From Peptoniphilus vaginalis (GTDB taxonomy: Bacteria > Bacillota > Clostridia > Tissierellales > Peptoniphilaceae), in assembly GCF_900176605.1 (NCBI RefSeq), contig NZ_FXLP01000004.1, positions 186,001 to 250,000 of the forward strand: DNA of 64,000 bases, in the 5' to 3' direction. Under the pieces are notes generated by a model. It did not search any database, was not told the origin of the DNA, and was given only the letters and a program-made list of their open reading frames with translations. This document shows positions 1-7,374 of the stretch, piece after piece. Within the stretch, counting starts at the first letter, position 1, and every line of letters starts with the position of its first letter. A program made the translations under genes and the position numbers.

Positions 1-216
1 GGTATTAGTGGTGTTATCTCTGCAGTCCTATTTATCACTGTAGTCCGTATGGGGATTTCATCTTACAAAAATAATCCTCGCTTCTCTGCACTTATGATTG
101 TTCTTGTATTCCTAGTTGCCTTCTTTACAAAAATCAACACAGGATTCATAATTTTATTCTGCGCTTTGGCAGGAATTTCTTATTTCAGTGTAATGGAGAG
201 ATACAAAAATGCTTGA
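1..216 (+). CDS. Chromate transporter family, first subunit, 3' end only
   Basis: This is the C-terminal part of a membrane protein that enters from the left edge of the window, so its start is not visible. The reading frame is open from base 1 and ends in a TGA that overlaps the start of the next gene by 8 bases. The roughly 71 visible residues are two hydrophobic segments joined by a short basic stretch. The chromate transporter (CHR) family often occurs as two adjacent half-size genes, and the following gene is clearly one half. I infer that this is the other half from position, overlap and hydrophobicity. The substrate of such short CHR pairs in anaerobes is not established. Confidence 0.75.
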   Translation, partial: GISGVISAVLFITVVRMGISSYKNNPRFSALMIVLVFLVAFFTKINTGFIILFCALAGISYFSVMERYKNA

Positions 217-766
217 TCTATTTTTAATTTTCTTTAAAATCGGCTGCTTCGCCTTTGGTGGTGGCTACGCAGTTATCCCCTTGATTTCAAAATACGTTGT
301 TGAAGAACACGCTTGGATCTCAACAAGAGAATTTATAGACTTAATTTCCATTTCACAAATGACTCCAGGACCAATTGCCATTAACTCGGCAACCTTTGTT
401 GGTCAAAGTGTCCATGGAATCCTTGGATCAATTCTTGCTACAACAGGCCTAGTCCTTCCTCAGTTCATCCTCATGATGATCCTTGGTTACTTCCTCTTTA
501 GCAAGGGCAAAAAATTTAAAATCATGGACTACTCCCTCCTTGGCATCAAGGCAGGAGTCGTATCCCTAATCTTTATAACTACACTAAAGCTCTTCCAGTC
601 ATCAGTCTTTCCTGAAGGACTTAAGCTTCAAAGTATGAGCCTAGCAGCCCTTATCTCCTTTGTCATTGGCTTTGTCCTCTACATGAAGAAGGTAGACCTC
701 TTTAAGCTAATAGGACTTGGTGCAGTGATTGGGATTGGTGTCAAATACGCTTTGACTTTTATGTAA
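209..766 (+). CDS. Chromate transporter family, second subunit
   Basis: This 185-residue membrane protein belongs to the CHR (ChrA) family. The N-terminus has the family's glycine-rich FAFGGGYAVIPL segment, and further in comes the conserved SQMTPGPIAINSATFVG motif at about residues 48-66. About five or six hydrophobic segments follow. At 185 residues it is a half-length protein, so it probably pairs with the upstream subunit whose stop codon overlaps its start. ChrA proteins export chromate by exchange with other anions. In short paired proteins from anaerobes that role is only assumed. The ATG was chosen because the overlap with the upstream stop suggests translational coupling. Confidence 0.9.
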   Translation: MLDLFLIFFKIGCFAFGGGYAVIPLISKYVVEEHAWISTREFIDLISISQMTPGPIAINSATFVGQSVHGILGSILATTGLVLPQFILMMILGYFLFSKGKKFKIMDYSLLGIKAGVVSLIFITTLKLFQSSVFPEGLKLQSMSLAALISFVIGFVLYMKKVDLFKLIGLGAVIGIGVKYALTFM

Positions 767-785
767 AACAAAACTCCTTGAATCT

Positions 786-846
786 TGAACTGACCCCCAA
801 AAGTTGGACCTAATACCAGGACTGGTAGTTTACTAGTTCTGGTATT
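786..846. mobile_element. Relic of an insertion-sequence end with hairpin
   Basis: After chrA there is a sequence starting TGAACTGACCCCC that continues to AAGTTGGACC. A 14-bp stem follows (812-825 pairing with 833-846, two G-U pairs, 7-base loop), and then a T-rich stretch. The order end sequence, strong hairpin, T-run is the same as in the left end of the complete IS3-family element at 15966-17433, although the sequences differ. No transposase follows. I read it as a solo IS3-family end. It can also act as the terminator of the chromate transporter operon. Confidence 0.4.
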
Positions 847-857
847 ATTTTATTGCT

Positions 858-1640
858 TTAAAATAAACACTCATCAATTAAATCTTTGGACTTTAATTCA
901 TCCACCCACTCTTTTGGAAATCCATCAAAGCCGTAAATAATTCCTGCCAAGCCACCAGTAACAGCTCCAGTAGTGTCTGTGTCGTCGCCAAGATTTATTG
1001 CCTTTAGGACAGCTTCCTTGTAAGAATTTGTATTTAAAAGACACCAAAGAGATGCTTCAAGAGTGTGGAGGACAAAACCTGTTGAGTGTATTTCATCTTC
1101 AGACTTGTTTTTTATGTGGTCAAGCCCAAGCTCTTCTAACTTCTCACCAGCAATCAACTTCCTCGCAAGATGAACATAATCAAGGCAGGCCTTTCTAGAA
1201 ATTTCGTGAGCGTGAGTAATGCTTGACACACTTTCAATCTCTTCATCCCTTGCATCAGTAAAGGCAATAGGCAAGATCCTCATAAGTGATCCGTTGCCAT
1301 TGGCATAAAAATCATCAATCCCATGACCTTCTGCTAGGGCTTCTCTTGTTGTTATCCCCACATCAAAAGTTTCTCCATGACAAGCGAACTTTCCTTCAAA
1401 GAGCCAGGTCTCAAAATTTTTTCTTATATCTTCAACATCTATTTTATTTTTATCTTTTATTGACTTACAAGTTGCAAGGGTCATGCTGGTATCATCAGAC
1501 CAAGTCCCAGCAACTTGATCCCAAGTTCCAAAACCAACCATGCCTATGCAAGTGAAGTCCCCCCTCTTCTTAAACTCAAAGGGCACGCCAAGAGCATCAG
1601 CTATGGCTAGTCCATAAATTCCATCTTTAAGCTTAGACAT
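858..1640 (-). CDS. ADP-ribosylglycohydrolase family protein
   Basis: This 260-residue protein has the hallmarks of the ADP-ribosylglycohydrolase (DraG/ARH) family. An N-terminal GLAIADALGVPFEF segment is followed by GTWSDDTSM near residues 44-52 and a C-terminal GDDTDTTGAVTGGLAG motif. The acidic residues in these two motifs coordinate the paired Mg2+ ions in characterised members. Such enzymes remove ADP-ribose from proteins or small molecules, and the target here cannot be read from sequence. The start follows a good AAGGAGG ribosome binding site. It is a single gene, and its 5' flank holds the terminator of the oppositely placed toxin-antitoxin unit. Confidence 0.88.
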   Translation of the reverse strand: MSKLKDGIYGLAIADALGVPFEFKKRGDFTCIGMVGFGTWDQVAGTWSDDTSMTLATCKSIKDKNKIDVEDIRKNFETWLFEGKFACHGETFDVGITTREALAEGHGIDDFYANGNGSLMRILPIAFTDARDEEIESVSSITHAHEISRKACLDYVHLARKLIAGEKLEELGLDHIKNKSEDEIHSTGFVLHTLEASLWCLLNTNSYKEAVLKAINLGDDTDTTGAVTGGLAGIIYGFDGFPKEWVDELKSKDLIDECLF

Positions 1641-1696
1641 AAAATCCCTCCTTCTTTAGTTCATATTTATAAATTGTTAAATCAATTATATAAACT

Positions 1697-1733
1697 AAAA
1701 GCATAAAAATAAAGACTCCCCTGAGGAAGTCTT
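1697..1733 (-). terminator. Rho-independent terminator after the toxin-antitoxin genes
   Basis: On the minus strand a stem AAGACTTCC/GGGAGTCTT with a short loop is followed by a T-rich tail, just downstream of the toxin gene. The block from 1696 to 1733 is identical over 38 bases to the terminator after pta at 8098-8135. Confidence 0.8.
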
Positions 1734-1746
1734 ATGAATAAATATT

Positions 1747-1995
1747 TTAATTTCTTCTATCTACAAAAAAGATTATTAACTTGTCGTCGTCAATTTTTGC
1801 TAGGAGTCTATAGGCACCAATCCTATATCGCCATATCCCATTGAAGTTGCCAGTGAGGGCCTTGCCATAAAATCTTGGGTCCTGGCAATCAATAAGGTTG
1901 CCCTCCATCCAATTTTTTATAAGTTTTTGTGACTGCCTATCAAGTTTTTTAAAGGACTTGTCAAACTTCTTTGTAGTTCTTATTTGGTAGGTCAT
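1747..1995 (-). CDS. RelE/ParE-family toxin
   Basis: This basic 82-residue protein has the compact fold expected of the RelE/YoeB/ParE toxin superfamily: an N-terminal KKFDKSFKKLD helix, the segment LTGNFNGIWRYRIGAYRLLAKI, and a C-terminal FFVDRRN. The central R-Y-R-I-G-x-Y-R-L pattern and the terminal arginines are typical of RelE-type mRNA interferases, which cut mRNA on the ribosome. Its start overlaps the stop of the antitoxin gene by 4 bases, the usual antitoxin-first coupling. Whether it is a RelE-type nuclease or a ParE-type gyrase inhibitor cannot be decided from this length alone, though the central motif favours RelE. Confidence 0.87.
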   Translation of the reverse strand: MTYQIRTTKKFDKSFKKLDRQSQKLIKNWMEGNLIDCQDPRFYGKALTGNFNGIWRYRIGAYRLLAKIDDDKLIIFFVDRRN

Positions 1996-2216
1996 AGGTC
2001 AAGCTCTTTAAATAAATCTTCAATAGGTCTAGTTTCAACTTCGCCCTTAGCTTCTCTTTCAAGAAAGTCTTCAGCCACCTTCATGTCAAACTCATCTTCA
2101 AGCTTCTCTTCCATCAATCTTTTGAAAAGAGTAGAAAGTGGTTCGCCCATAAGATCAGCATAAGCAGTAAAAGCCCTCTCCTCTTCAGTATTAAGTCTTA
2201 CAGATACAGTTTTCAT
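1992..2216 (-). CDS. RelB/DinJ-type antitoxin
   Basis: This 74-residue acidic protein begins MKTVSVRLNTEEERAF, a ribbon-helix-helix DNA-binding segment. A C-terminal acidic tail ending EDLFKELDL would wrap the toxin. I chose the ATG at 2216 because AGAGGTG lies six bases before it. The longer reading that starts at 2264 would run through the promoter. Antitoxins of this family bind their partner toxin and repress their own promoter, and a perfect 13-base palindrome sits in the promoter spacer. It may also be reached by readthrough from the permease gene, which ends about ten bases upstream of the promoter. Confidence 0.85.
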   Translation of the reverse strand: MKTVSVRLNTEEERAFTAYADLMGEPLSTLFKRLMEEKLEDEFDMKVAEDFLEREAKGEVETRPIEDLFKELDL

Positions 2217-2235
2217 ATCCATCACCTCTAAGACA

Positions 2236-2264
2236 ATTGTATTACATTGTGTTACACAAATCAA
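2236..2264 (-). promoter_or_regulatory. Promoter with operator for the toxin-antitoxin pair
   Basis: On the minus strand there is a -35 TTGATT (2259-2264), a 17-base spacer and a -10 TACAAT (2236-2241). The spacer holds the perfect palindrome TTGTGT-A-ACACAA (plus-strand 2247-2259), overlapping the -35 by one base. This is where a ribbon-helix-helix antitoxin would be expected to bind for autorepression. Confidence 0.65.
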
Positions 2265-2273
2265 TAAAGAGCT

Positions 2274-4253
2274 TTATTTTTCTAAAACTATTTTTGTATA
2301 AATTTTTTCTGTGAATTTGTATATTACAAGATAAAAAATTATATAAATAAGAAATACAAAAATCATTGATTTAATAAATAATTTTGTATTCATAAGTCCT
2401 ATTAGCATTAAAAATTTTTGCAAAACAGGAAGGGCAAAGGATGTGTGAATAAAACAGAAAACTATTGGCAAAAATAAAAGCCACGCCATTTGTTTTCTTA
2501 TAATTTTCTTGCCATCAATTTCATCCAGTCCAAGTTTTCTTAAAATTTTAAATCTTTCTACGTCTTCATAGGCTTCTGTGAGAAATTTGTAGTATATGGC
2601 AAGTCCCATTGTAATCAAAAATGCAAGGGAAAGAATTATACCAACAAAAAATATTACTCCATAGTCACTTAAAAACTCCTCCTTTGTTTGCTGTCTGTCT
2701 ATTATGGTGAGTTTTTGATTTGGATTTACTTTAATGTCGTTCTTGTGTTCGTTAAGTAAATTGTTAAAATCTTTTGGCAAGTTTCCTTTTATCAAACTTG
2801 TTATATTTGGACTTAATTTAGATCTGTTACCTTTAAAATTTAGTTTATCACAAATTTTATTTGCAGTTTCGTAATCTTTTGCTAATATTTTATTTTTTTC
2901 AAAAATTGTCTGCACACTTTCCAAGGGAATATCTATTGTTTCATTGGATACTTGCCTTGCACTAAAGCCCAAAGTCTTTATAAATTCTTCATTATTGTCT
3001 TCTTTAAAATAAATTAAATCCTTTCCTTTGAAGTCTAATTTTGCGTCAGGACTATAAATTATGTCCAGTGAAATTATGTCATTTTTTAAATTTGCATTAG
3101 TCCATTCTCTTTTTGCCATTACCTTTAGCTTATTCTTTTCTCTAACAAGTGGAATGGACCATTCATAAGTTGTAGTAACCTCTCCCTCAATCTTATTGTC
3201 AGCTAATAAGCTTCTGATATTATTTCTATACTTTTCTAAGTTTTTTATACTTAATGACCCTGCTTCAGTCCTTATGGCATAGGGTGCTGGAAATAATCTG
3301 TTGGTGGCATCTCCTATGCCTGCATAGAGACTTATGCCTGATGTTAAAACTATTGTAAAAGCTGTGGATAGTATTGCAATATTTGCAAGAGATCTAGAAT
3401 TATTATTTACTCTATATAAAAGACCTGACACAGATAGAAAATTTCCCTTCTTGTAATATAGGGCCCTATTGTTTTTTAATAGTTCAAGAAATAAAGTCAC
3501 TATGGTTGAAAAAGCAAAATAAGTTCCAATTATTACTAAAGTTGCCGCAATAAAAAATTTAAAAAAAGCTTGTACTGGATTTTTTGTAGTTAAACTAATA
3601 GCATAGCCTCCTGCAATAAAAATTATTCCCAGCAAGGCAATTAATTTTGTAAATTTATTCTTCCTATCTCCTGCCTTGGATTCATTTACCAAAGCTATTG
3701 GAGAATAATTTCTCATCTTAATAATCTGAATTACAAATACAAAAATCAGTATTGCAATAAATATTAAATCTACAATAGCTACTGCCAAAATATTATTAAA
3801 AAATCCACCCTCAAAAATATTTATGGAATTATTTGTCAGCATCAAAAAAATGCCAAGAGATAATTTGTATAAGGCAAGGCTAAAAATACTTGCTATTAAT
3901 ATAGCAAAAATAATAATATAAATTATTTCCCAAAACAAAATTACTCGCAGATGTGTTTTTTCAAGTCCAAGTATTAAATAAAGTCCTTGTTCTTTCAACT
4001 TTCTCTTTTGAATAAAAGAATATACAGAAGAAAGCATTATAAGTGAAAAGATTGATAAAACTATGACACCAAAAAATAGAATGCTTTTCATTGTTTCCAT
4101 TCCCTTTGCTCCTGCAAGAGACTTATCTAAAACAAGACTTAAGCAAATTGAGCTTAGAACAATAAGAAAAATTATTGTTCCAATAAAGGGCATAAAAACT
4201 TTTTTATTTCTCTTAATTCCAGCAAGGGCAAGTCGTGAGTAAAGTGATTTCAT
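2274..4253 (-). CDS. BceB-type ABC transporter permease (FtsX domain)
   Basis: This 659-residue permease has the architecture of BceB-type transporters. There are about ten membrane segments, an FtsX-like unit near the N-terminus, and a large extracytoplasmic domain of roughly 220 residues between the seventh and eighth segments (after LTSGISLYAGIG). Such permeases recognise cell-wall-active peptide antibiotics, or the lipid they bind, and signal to their partner kinase. The start at 4253 follows AAGGAG by eight bases and lies four bases after the ATPase stop. The longer reading from 4310 would overlap the ATPase. It is the last gene of the unit that holds the Ere-like enzyme and the ATPase. 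Confidence 0.9.
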   Translation of the reverse strand: MKSLYSRLALAGIKRNKKVFMPFIGTIIFLIVLSSICLSLVLDKSLAGAKGMETMKSILFFGVIVLSIFSLIMLSSVYSFIQKRKLKEQGLYLILGLEKTHLRVILFWEIIYIIIFAILIASIFSLALYKLSLGIFLMLTNNSINIFEGGFFNNILAVAIVDLIFIAILIFVFVIQIIKMRNYSPIALVNESKAGDRKNKFTKLIALLGIIFIAGGYAISLTTKNPVQAFFKFFIAATLVIIGTYFAFSTIVTLFLELLKNNRALYYKKGNFLSVSGLLYRVNNNSRSLANIAILSTAFTIVLTSGISLYAGIGDATNRLFPAPYAIRTEAGSLSIKNLEKYRNNIRSLLADNKIEGEVTTTYEWSIPLVREKNKLKVMAKREWTNANLKNDIISLDIIYSPDAKLDFKGKDLIYFKEDNNEEFIKTLGFSARQVSNETIDIPLESVQTIFEKNKILAKDYETANKICDKLNFKGNRSKLSPNITSLIKGNLPKDFNNLLNEHKNDIKVNPNQKLTIIDRQQTKEEFLSDYGVIFFVGIILSLAFLITMGLAIYYKFLTEAYEDVERFKILRKLGLDEIDGKKIIRKQMAWLLFLPIVFCFIHTSFALPVLQKFLMLIGLMNTKLFIKSMIFVFLIYIIFYLVIYKFTEKIYTKIVLEK

Positions 4254-4257
4254 TTTC

Positions 4258-5004
4258 TCAACTCCTTTGTAACATCTGCATTGTGTCTGCAATCTTCTTT
4301 TGCATATCAAGGGAAGTCCTCTCGCCCCTATAGATTTGATGGTAAATTTCTCCGTCCTTTATAAATAGAACTCTCTTCGCCTCTGATGCAGCCATAATAG
4401 AATGAGTTACCATGAGTATAGTCTCCCTATCTTGGTTTAAGTCTTTAAAAACCTTTAAAAGTTCTCTTGTACTATTGCTATCGAGAGCTCCTGTTGGTTC
4501 ATCAGCAAGTAAAATTTTCGGATTACTTATAAGTGCTCTCGCAACTGCAGTCCTCTGTTTTTGACCTCCACTTATTTCGTAGGGATACTTGTTTAATAGA
4601 TCTGAAACATTTAATTTCTTTGCAATTTTCAATAATTTTTCTTCCATAACAGAAATTTTTTCATCGGACAATACTAGGGGCAATAAAATATTTTCTTTAA
4701 CAGTGAAGTTATCAAGAAGATTAAAATCTTGAAACACAAATCCCAAGTTTTCTCTTCTAAATTTTGCCATTTCGTTGTCCTTTATTTCTTGTAAATCTTT
4801 GCCCATTAAAATTACTTTTCCAGAAGTTGGTCTATCAAGTAAGGCTAAAATATTTAATAAAGTTGTCTTTCCACTTCCAGACTCTCCCATTATTGCAATA
4901 TACTCTCCAGCTTCAACAGTAAAATTAATTGACTTTAGAGCCTCAAGCTCATTTTTCCCAAAGCGACTTCGGTATATCTTTTTTATATTTTGAACTTCTA
5001 ACAT
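4258..5004 (-). CDS. BceA-type ABC transporter ATPase
   Basis: This 248-residue ATPase has Walker A GESGSGKTT, Q-loop FQDFN, signature ISGGQKQR and Walker B ILLADEPTGALD, the MacB/BceA-type sequence. It would power the permease encoded directly downstream, forming a BceAB-like transporter. The ATG at 5004 is preceded by GAGGTG and starts MLEVQNIKK, as in the family. An upstream in-frame ATG at 5016 overlaps that binding site and is unlikely to be used. The gene follows the Ere-like gene by 24 bases, so the three genes are probably co-transcribed. Confidence 0.92.
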   Translation of the reverse strand: MLEVQNIKKIYRSRFGKNELEALKSINFTVEAGEYIAIMGESGSGKTTLLNILALLDRPTSGKVILMGKDLQEIKDNEMAKFRRENLGFVFQDFNLLDNFTVKENILLPLVLSDEKISVMEEKLLKIAKKLNVSDLLNKYPYEISGGQKQRTAVARALISNPKILLADEPTGALDSNSTRELLKVFKDLNQDRETILMVTHSIMAASEAKRVLFIKDGEIYHQIYRGERTSLDMQKKIADTMQMLQRS

Positions 5005-5028
5005 CTTCCACCTCATTCATAAATAGTC

Positions 5029-6291
5029 TTAGTCATTAACAGCAATAGGCTTTGCATAATAAACAAAAATCATTCCGTCATATAAATCTTTTGGAACTTC
5101 CTTTATCCTATAAGATCTTGGCATGAATTTCATAAGTGGAGAATATGCTTCACCCAAACTTACCATGTTGATTTCTTTATTTATAAGGTCAAAAGTTTCA
5201 CCATCTTTAACTTTTGTAAAATCCAAATAATATTTTCCTTTAAATTTTCTCGCACTGTAAGCTAAAGGATCAGCAGAGACAAAGACATGGTTTGATCTCT
5301 TGCTATCTGGACCAACTTCGTTTATGTTTACAATTCCCTTATAAAAGTCTGTTCCAATAATAAAATATTTTTCTCCAAAAATTTTCTTTAAGTGAGACCC
5401 CATTGGCTCATAAAACTTTTCACTTTTTGCGATATGACCGTTGTGTCCAGAAATTAAAAGCATCTTATTTCCCTTTGCCTTTTCAAAATCACTTATCCAC
5501 TTAACATTTCCAGCCATAAGCTCATCTCTCACATTATTTGCTTTTGTATAATCATTGAAATCTAATTCGTAATATTTTACACTGTCCAATACATTTGTTA
5601 TCGCTCTTGAAACTATTTTTGCCTTGGAAGAAGATAGGGTGTCTGCGTAAGCTTTTATTTCTAACAACAAATCTTCCTTATCTTTTATTATCTTTGATAT
5701 CTTAAATTTTTTATCTTTTATAAAGGAAAAGTCTTTTTGCAAGTCTTTTTCTTGTAAAATATTATTTTCCTTACAAAAATCTAAAATTAACTCAATAGAT
5801 TTTTCTGGATCTTGCATGTCAAAGCCGTAAAAAGAAAGTTTGTCCTCATCCTTTGCTTTTTGGTTGTAGTCGAACATATAATTTATGAGATCATTCATAT
5901 TCTTTGTGTGATAAATATTAAAAGAAAAAATTCTTGAAATATTTTCATCTCTTTTGTTTCCGTGAATGTAATTGTTGATTATCATTCCTTCCCCAAAATC
6001 AGCTTCAATAGCAAAGTTCTTTAAATTATTTTTTTCAACTAAGGTCTTTAAAACTTCTAACTTTAAATCTTGAAAGTCAGCATTTCCATGAGTCGCTTCC
6101 CCAAGTCCAACAACTTCTATATTGTCATCTAAATTTATCTCACTTACAGCTTTGCCATAGTCTTCTATATCTGAAATATTTTTTCTGGCACTTAGCTTTG
6201 GAAGATTAATCCACAAAAAATCTCCAATCCCTATGAGAATAATAAGGGAAACTAAAAAAATTAAAATCCATTTGAAAATTTTCTTAATCAT
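5029..6291 (-). CDS. Membrane-anchored erythromycin esterase family protein
   Basis: This 420-residue protein has one N-terminal membrane segment (about residues 7-29) with a basic start. The rest is an erythromycin-esterase (Ere) family domain that would lie outside the membrane. The motif GLGEATHG places Glu65 and His68 where Ere enzymes have catalytic residues, and SGHNGHIAK near residues 281-289 supplies further histidines. Ere enzymes hydrolyse macrolide lactones, and the wider family has many members of unknown substrate. The gene opens a three-gene unit with bceAB and is preceded by a BceR-type box, which suggests a role in dealing with the same envelope-active compound. The substrate is unknown. 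AGAGGTG precedes the ATG. Confidence 0.85.
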   Translation of the reverse strand: MIKKIFKWILIFLVSLIILIGIGDFLWINLPKLSARKNISDIEDYGKAVSEINLDDNIEVVGLGEATHGNADFQDLKLEVLKTLVEKNNLKNFAIEADFGEGMIINNYIHGNKRDENISRIFSFNIYHTKNMNDLINYMFDYNQKAKDEDKLSFYGFDMQDPEKSIELILDFCKENNILQEKDLQKDFSFIKDKKFKISKIIKDKEDLLLEIKAYADTLSSSKAKIVSRAITNVLDSVKYYELDFNDYTKANNVRDELMAGNVKWISDFEKAKGNKMLLISGHNGHIAKSEKFYEPMGSHLKKIFGEKYFIIGTDFYKGIVNINEVGPDSKRSNHVFVSADPLAYSARKFKGKYYLDFTKVKDGETFDLINKEINMVSLGEAYSPLMKFMPRSYRIKEVPKDLYDGMIFVYYAKPIAVND

Positions 6292-6368
6292 TTTCTCACC
6301 TCTTGCTACATTATAAATTGTATAAAAAAATAAATCCTTTTATTTACATAACAAATAGAGCTTTAATG

Positions 6369-6382
6369 TGACATTTTTGTAA
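6369..6382 (+). promoter_or_regulatory. BceR-type response regulator box
   Basis: The sequence TGACA-TTTT-TGTAA matches the inverted repeat TNACA-N4-TGTAA known for BceR-like regulators. It lies between the kinase gene and the Ere-like gene, 78 bases upstream of the latter's ATG, where it could activate the enzyme-transporter unit. AT-rich -10-like sequences (TACAAT, TATAAT) follow, but no -35 could be assigned with confidence. Confidence 0.6.
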
Positions 6383-6387
6383 GATAT

Positions 6388-6410
6388 GAAAAAAGAGTGC
6401 TAAGCACTCT
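6388..6410 (-). terminator. Terminator at the end of the two-component system genes
   Basis: The minus strand reads AGAGTGC-TTA-GCACTCT followed by TTTTTT. The hairpin overlaps the stop codon of the kinase gene. It separates the regulator/kinase transcript from the unit driven by the BceR-type box. Confidence 0.75.
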
Positions 6411-7374
6411 AGTCCAAAATATTTTTTAAATTTACATACATCTTTGTGCCAAGCTTTGGCTCTGACTCACACCTCAATGTCACTCTTAAAGACTTCCCAA
6501 TATTCTTTGAGAGATTTAGTCCCAGTCCCGTTGACTTTTTCTCCAACCTACCGTTGTAACCAGTGTATCCTGCATCAAAAATTCGCGGCAAATCTTCTGG
6601 CATTATTCCAATTCCATTATCTTCAATTACAAGTTCATTTTTCTCTAAATAAATTGCAAGCCTTCCATTATGCGTGTACTTGATTGCATTAGAAATAATT
6701 TGCTCTAATAAAAAAGAAAACCACTTGGCATCAGTTAAAATTATTTTCTTAGTTTCGAAAAAGTCTACCCTATTATTTTTCCCAATAAACTGAATTGAAT
6801 ATTTTCTAATTACTCCCTTAATAATTTCATCTAAACTGTACTTGTCAAAGACATAATCTGTGCTATCTGCATTCATCCTTGCATATCCTAAAATATTTCC
6901 CACATACTCTTCGATTTCAAAAATTTCTTTTTCGCAATCTATTTTGTTTATTTCATCTTTTTTGAGTAAAAGTTTTAATGCAAATATTGGGGATTTTATT
7001 TGATGAGTCCAAATAGTTAAGTAGTTTTTTACATCTACTCTTTTCTTTTCTCCAATCTCTTTAATTCTTTTATTTTCTTCTAGGCTTTTATAAAGAGCCT
7101 TTGATAAGGGGGACTCATAAAGTTCTAATATTTTTTCGTAGTCTTTTCTATTTAAAAGATCTATTTCTTCTCTGTAATCACGATCTCTTATGGAATAAAG
7201 AAAAACCAAATAAATAAAAAATAAAAATAGATATAAAAAAGCTATGTAAATGGACTTATCTCTATCAAATTCAAAAATTAAATAAGTTCCCAGGATATAA
7301 AAAAATATGAAAAGTCCAAGAATTAATGTGAACTTTTCTCTCTTTAAAAAACTTTTAATTGGTAGGTGGGACAT
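6409..7374 (-). CDS. BceS-type intramembrane-sensing histidine kinase
   Basis: This 321-residue kinase has two membrane helices (about residues 15-34 and 42-61) separated by only about seven residues. There is no real sensor domain, the signature of BceS-like intramembrane-sensing kinases that respond through their partner transporter. His124 in YLTIWTHQIKSPI is the expected phosphorylation site. The ATPase part has the N box ISNAIKYT, G1 IEDNGIGI and the G2 region GLGLNLSKNI. It overlaps the regulator gene by 20 bases, which indicates coupled translation. With the BceAB-like genes that follow, it completes a peptide-antibiotic sensing and detoxification module. Confidence 0.92.
   Translation of the reverse strand: MSHLPIKSFLKREKFTLILGLFIFFYILGTYLIFEFDRDKSIYIAFLYLFLFFIYLVFLYSIRDRDYREEIDLLNRKDYEKILELYESPLSKALYKSLEENKRIKEIGEKKRVDVKNYLTIWTHQIKSPIFALKLLLKKDEINKIDCEKEIFEIEEYVGNILGYARMNADSTDYVFDKYSLDEIIKGVIRKYSIQFIGKNNRVDFFETKKIILTDAKWFSFLLEQIISNAIKYTHNGRLAIYLEKNELVIEDNGIGIMPEDLPRIFDAGYTGYNGRLEKKSTGLGLNLSKNIGKSLRVTLRCESEPKLGTKMYVNLKNILD

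Noticed and set aside
5029-6291. Calling the Ere-like gene a macrolide resistance gene
   Set aside because: Only family membership and active-site motifs are visible. Many family members do not act on macrolides, and the context points to envelope stress.
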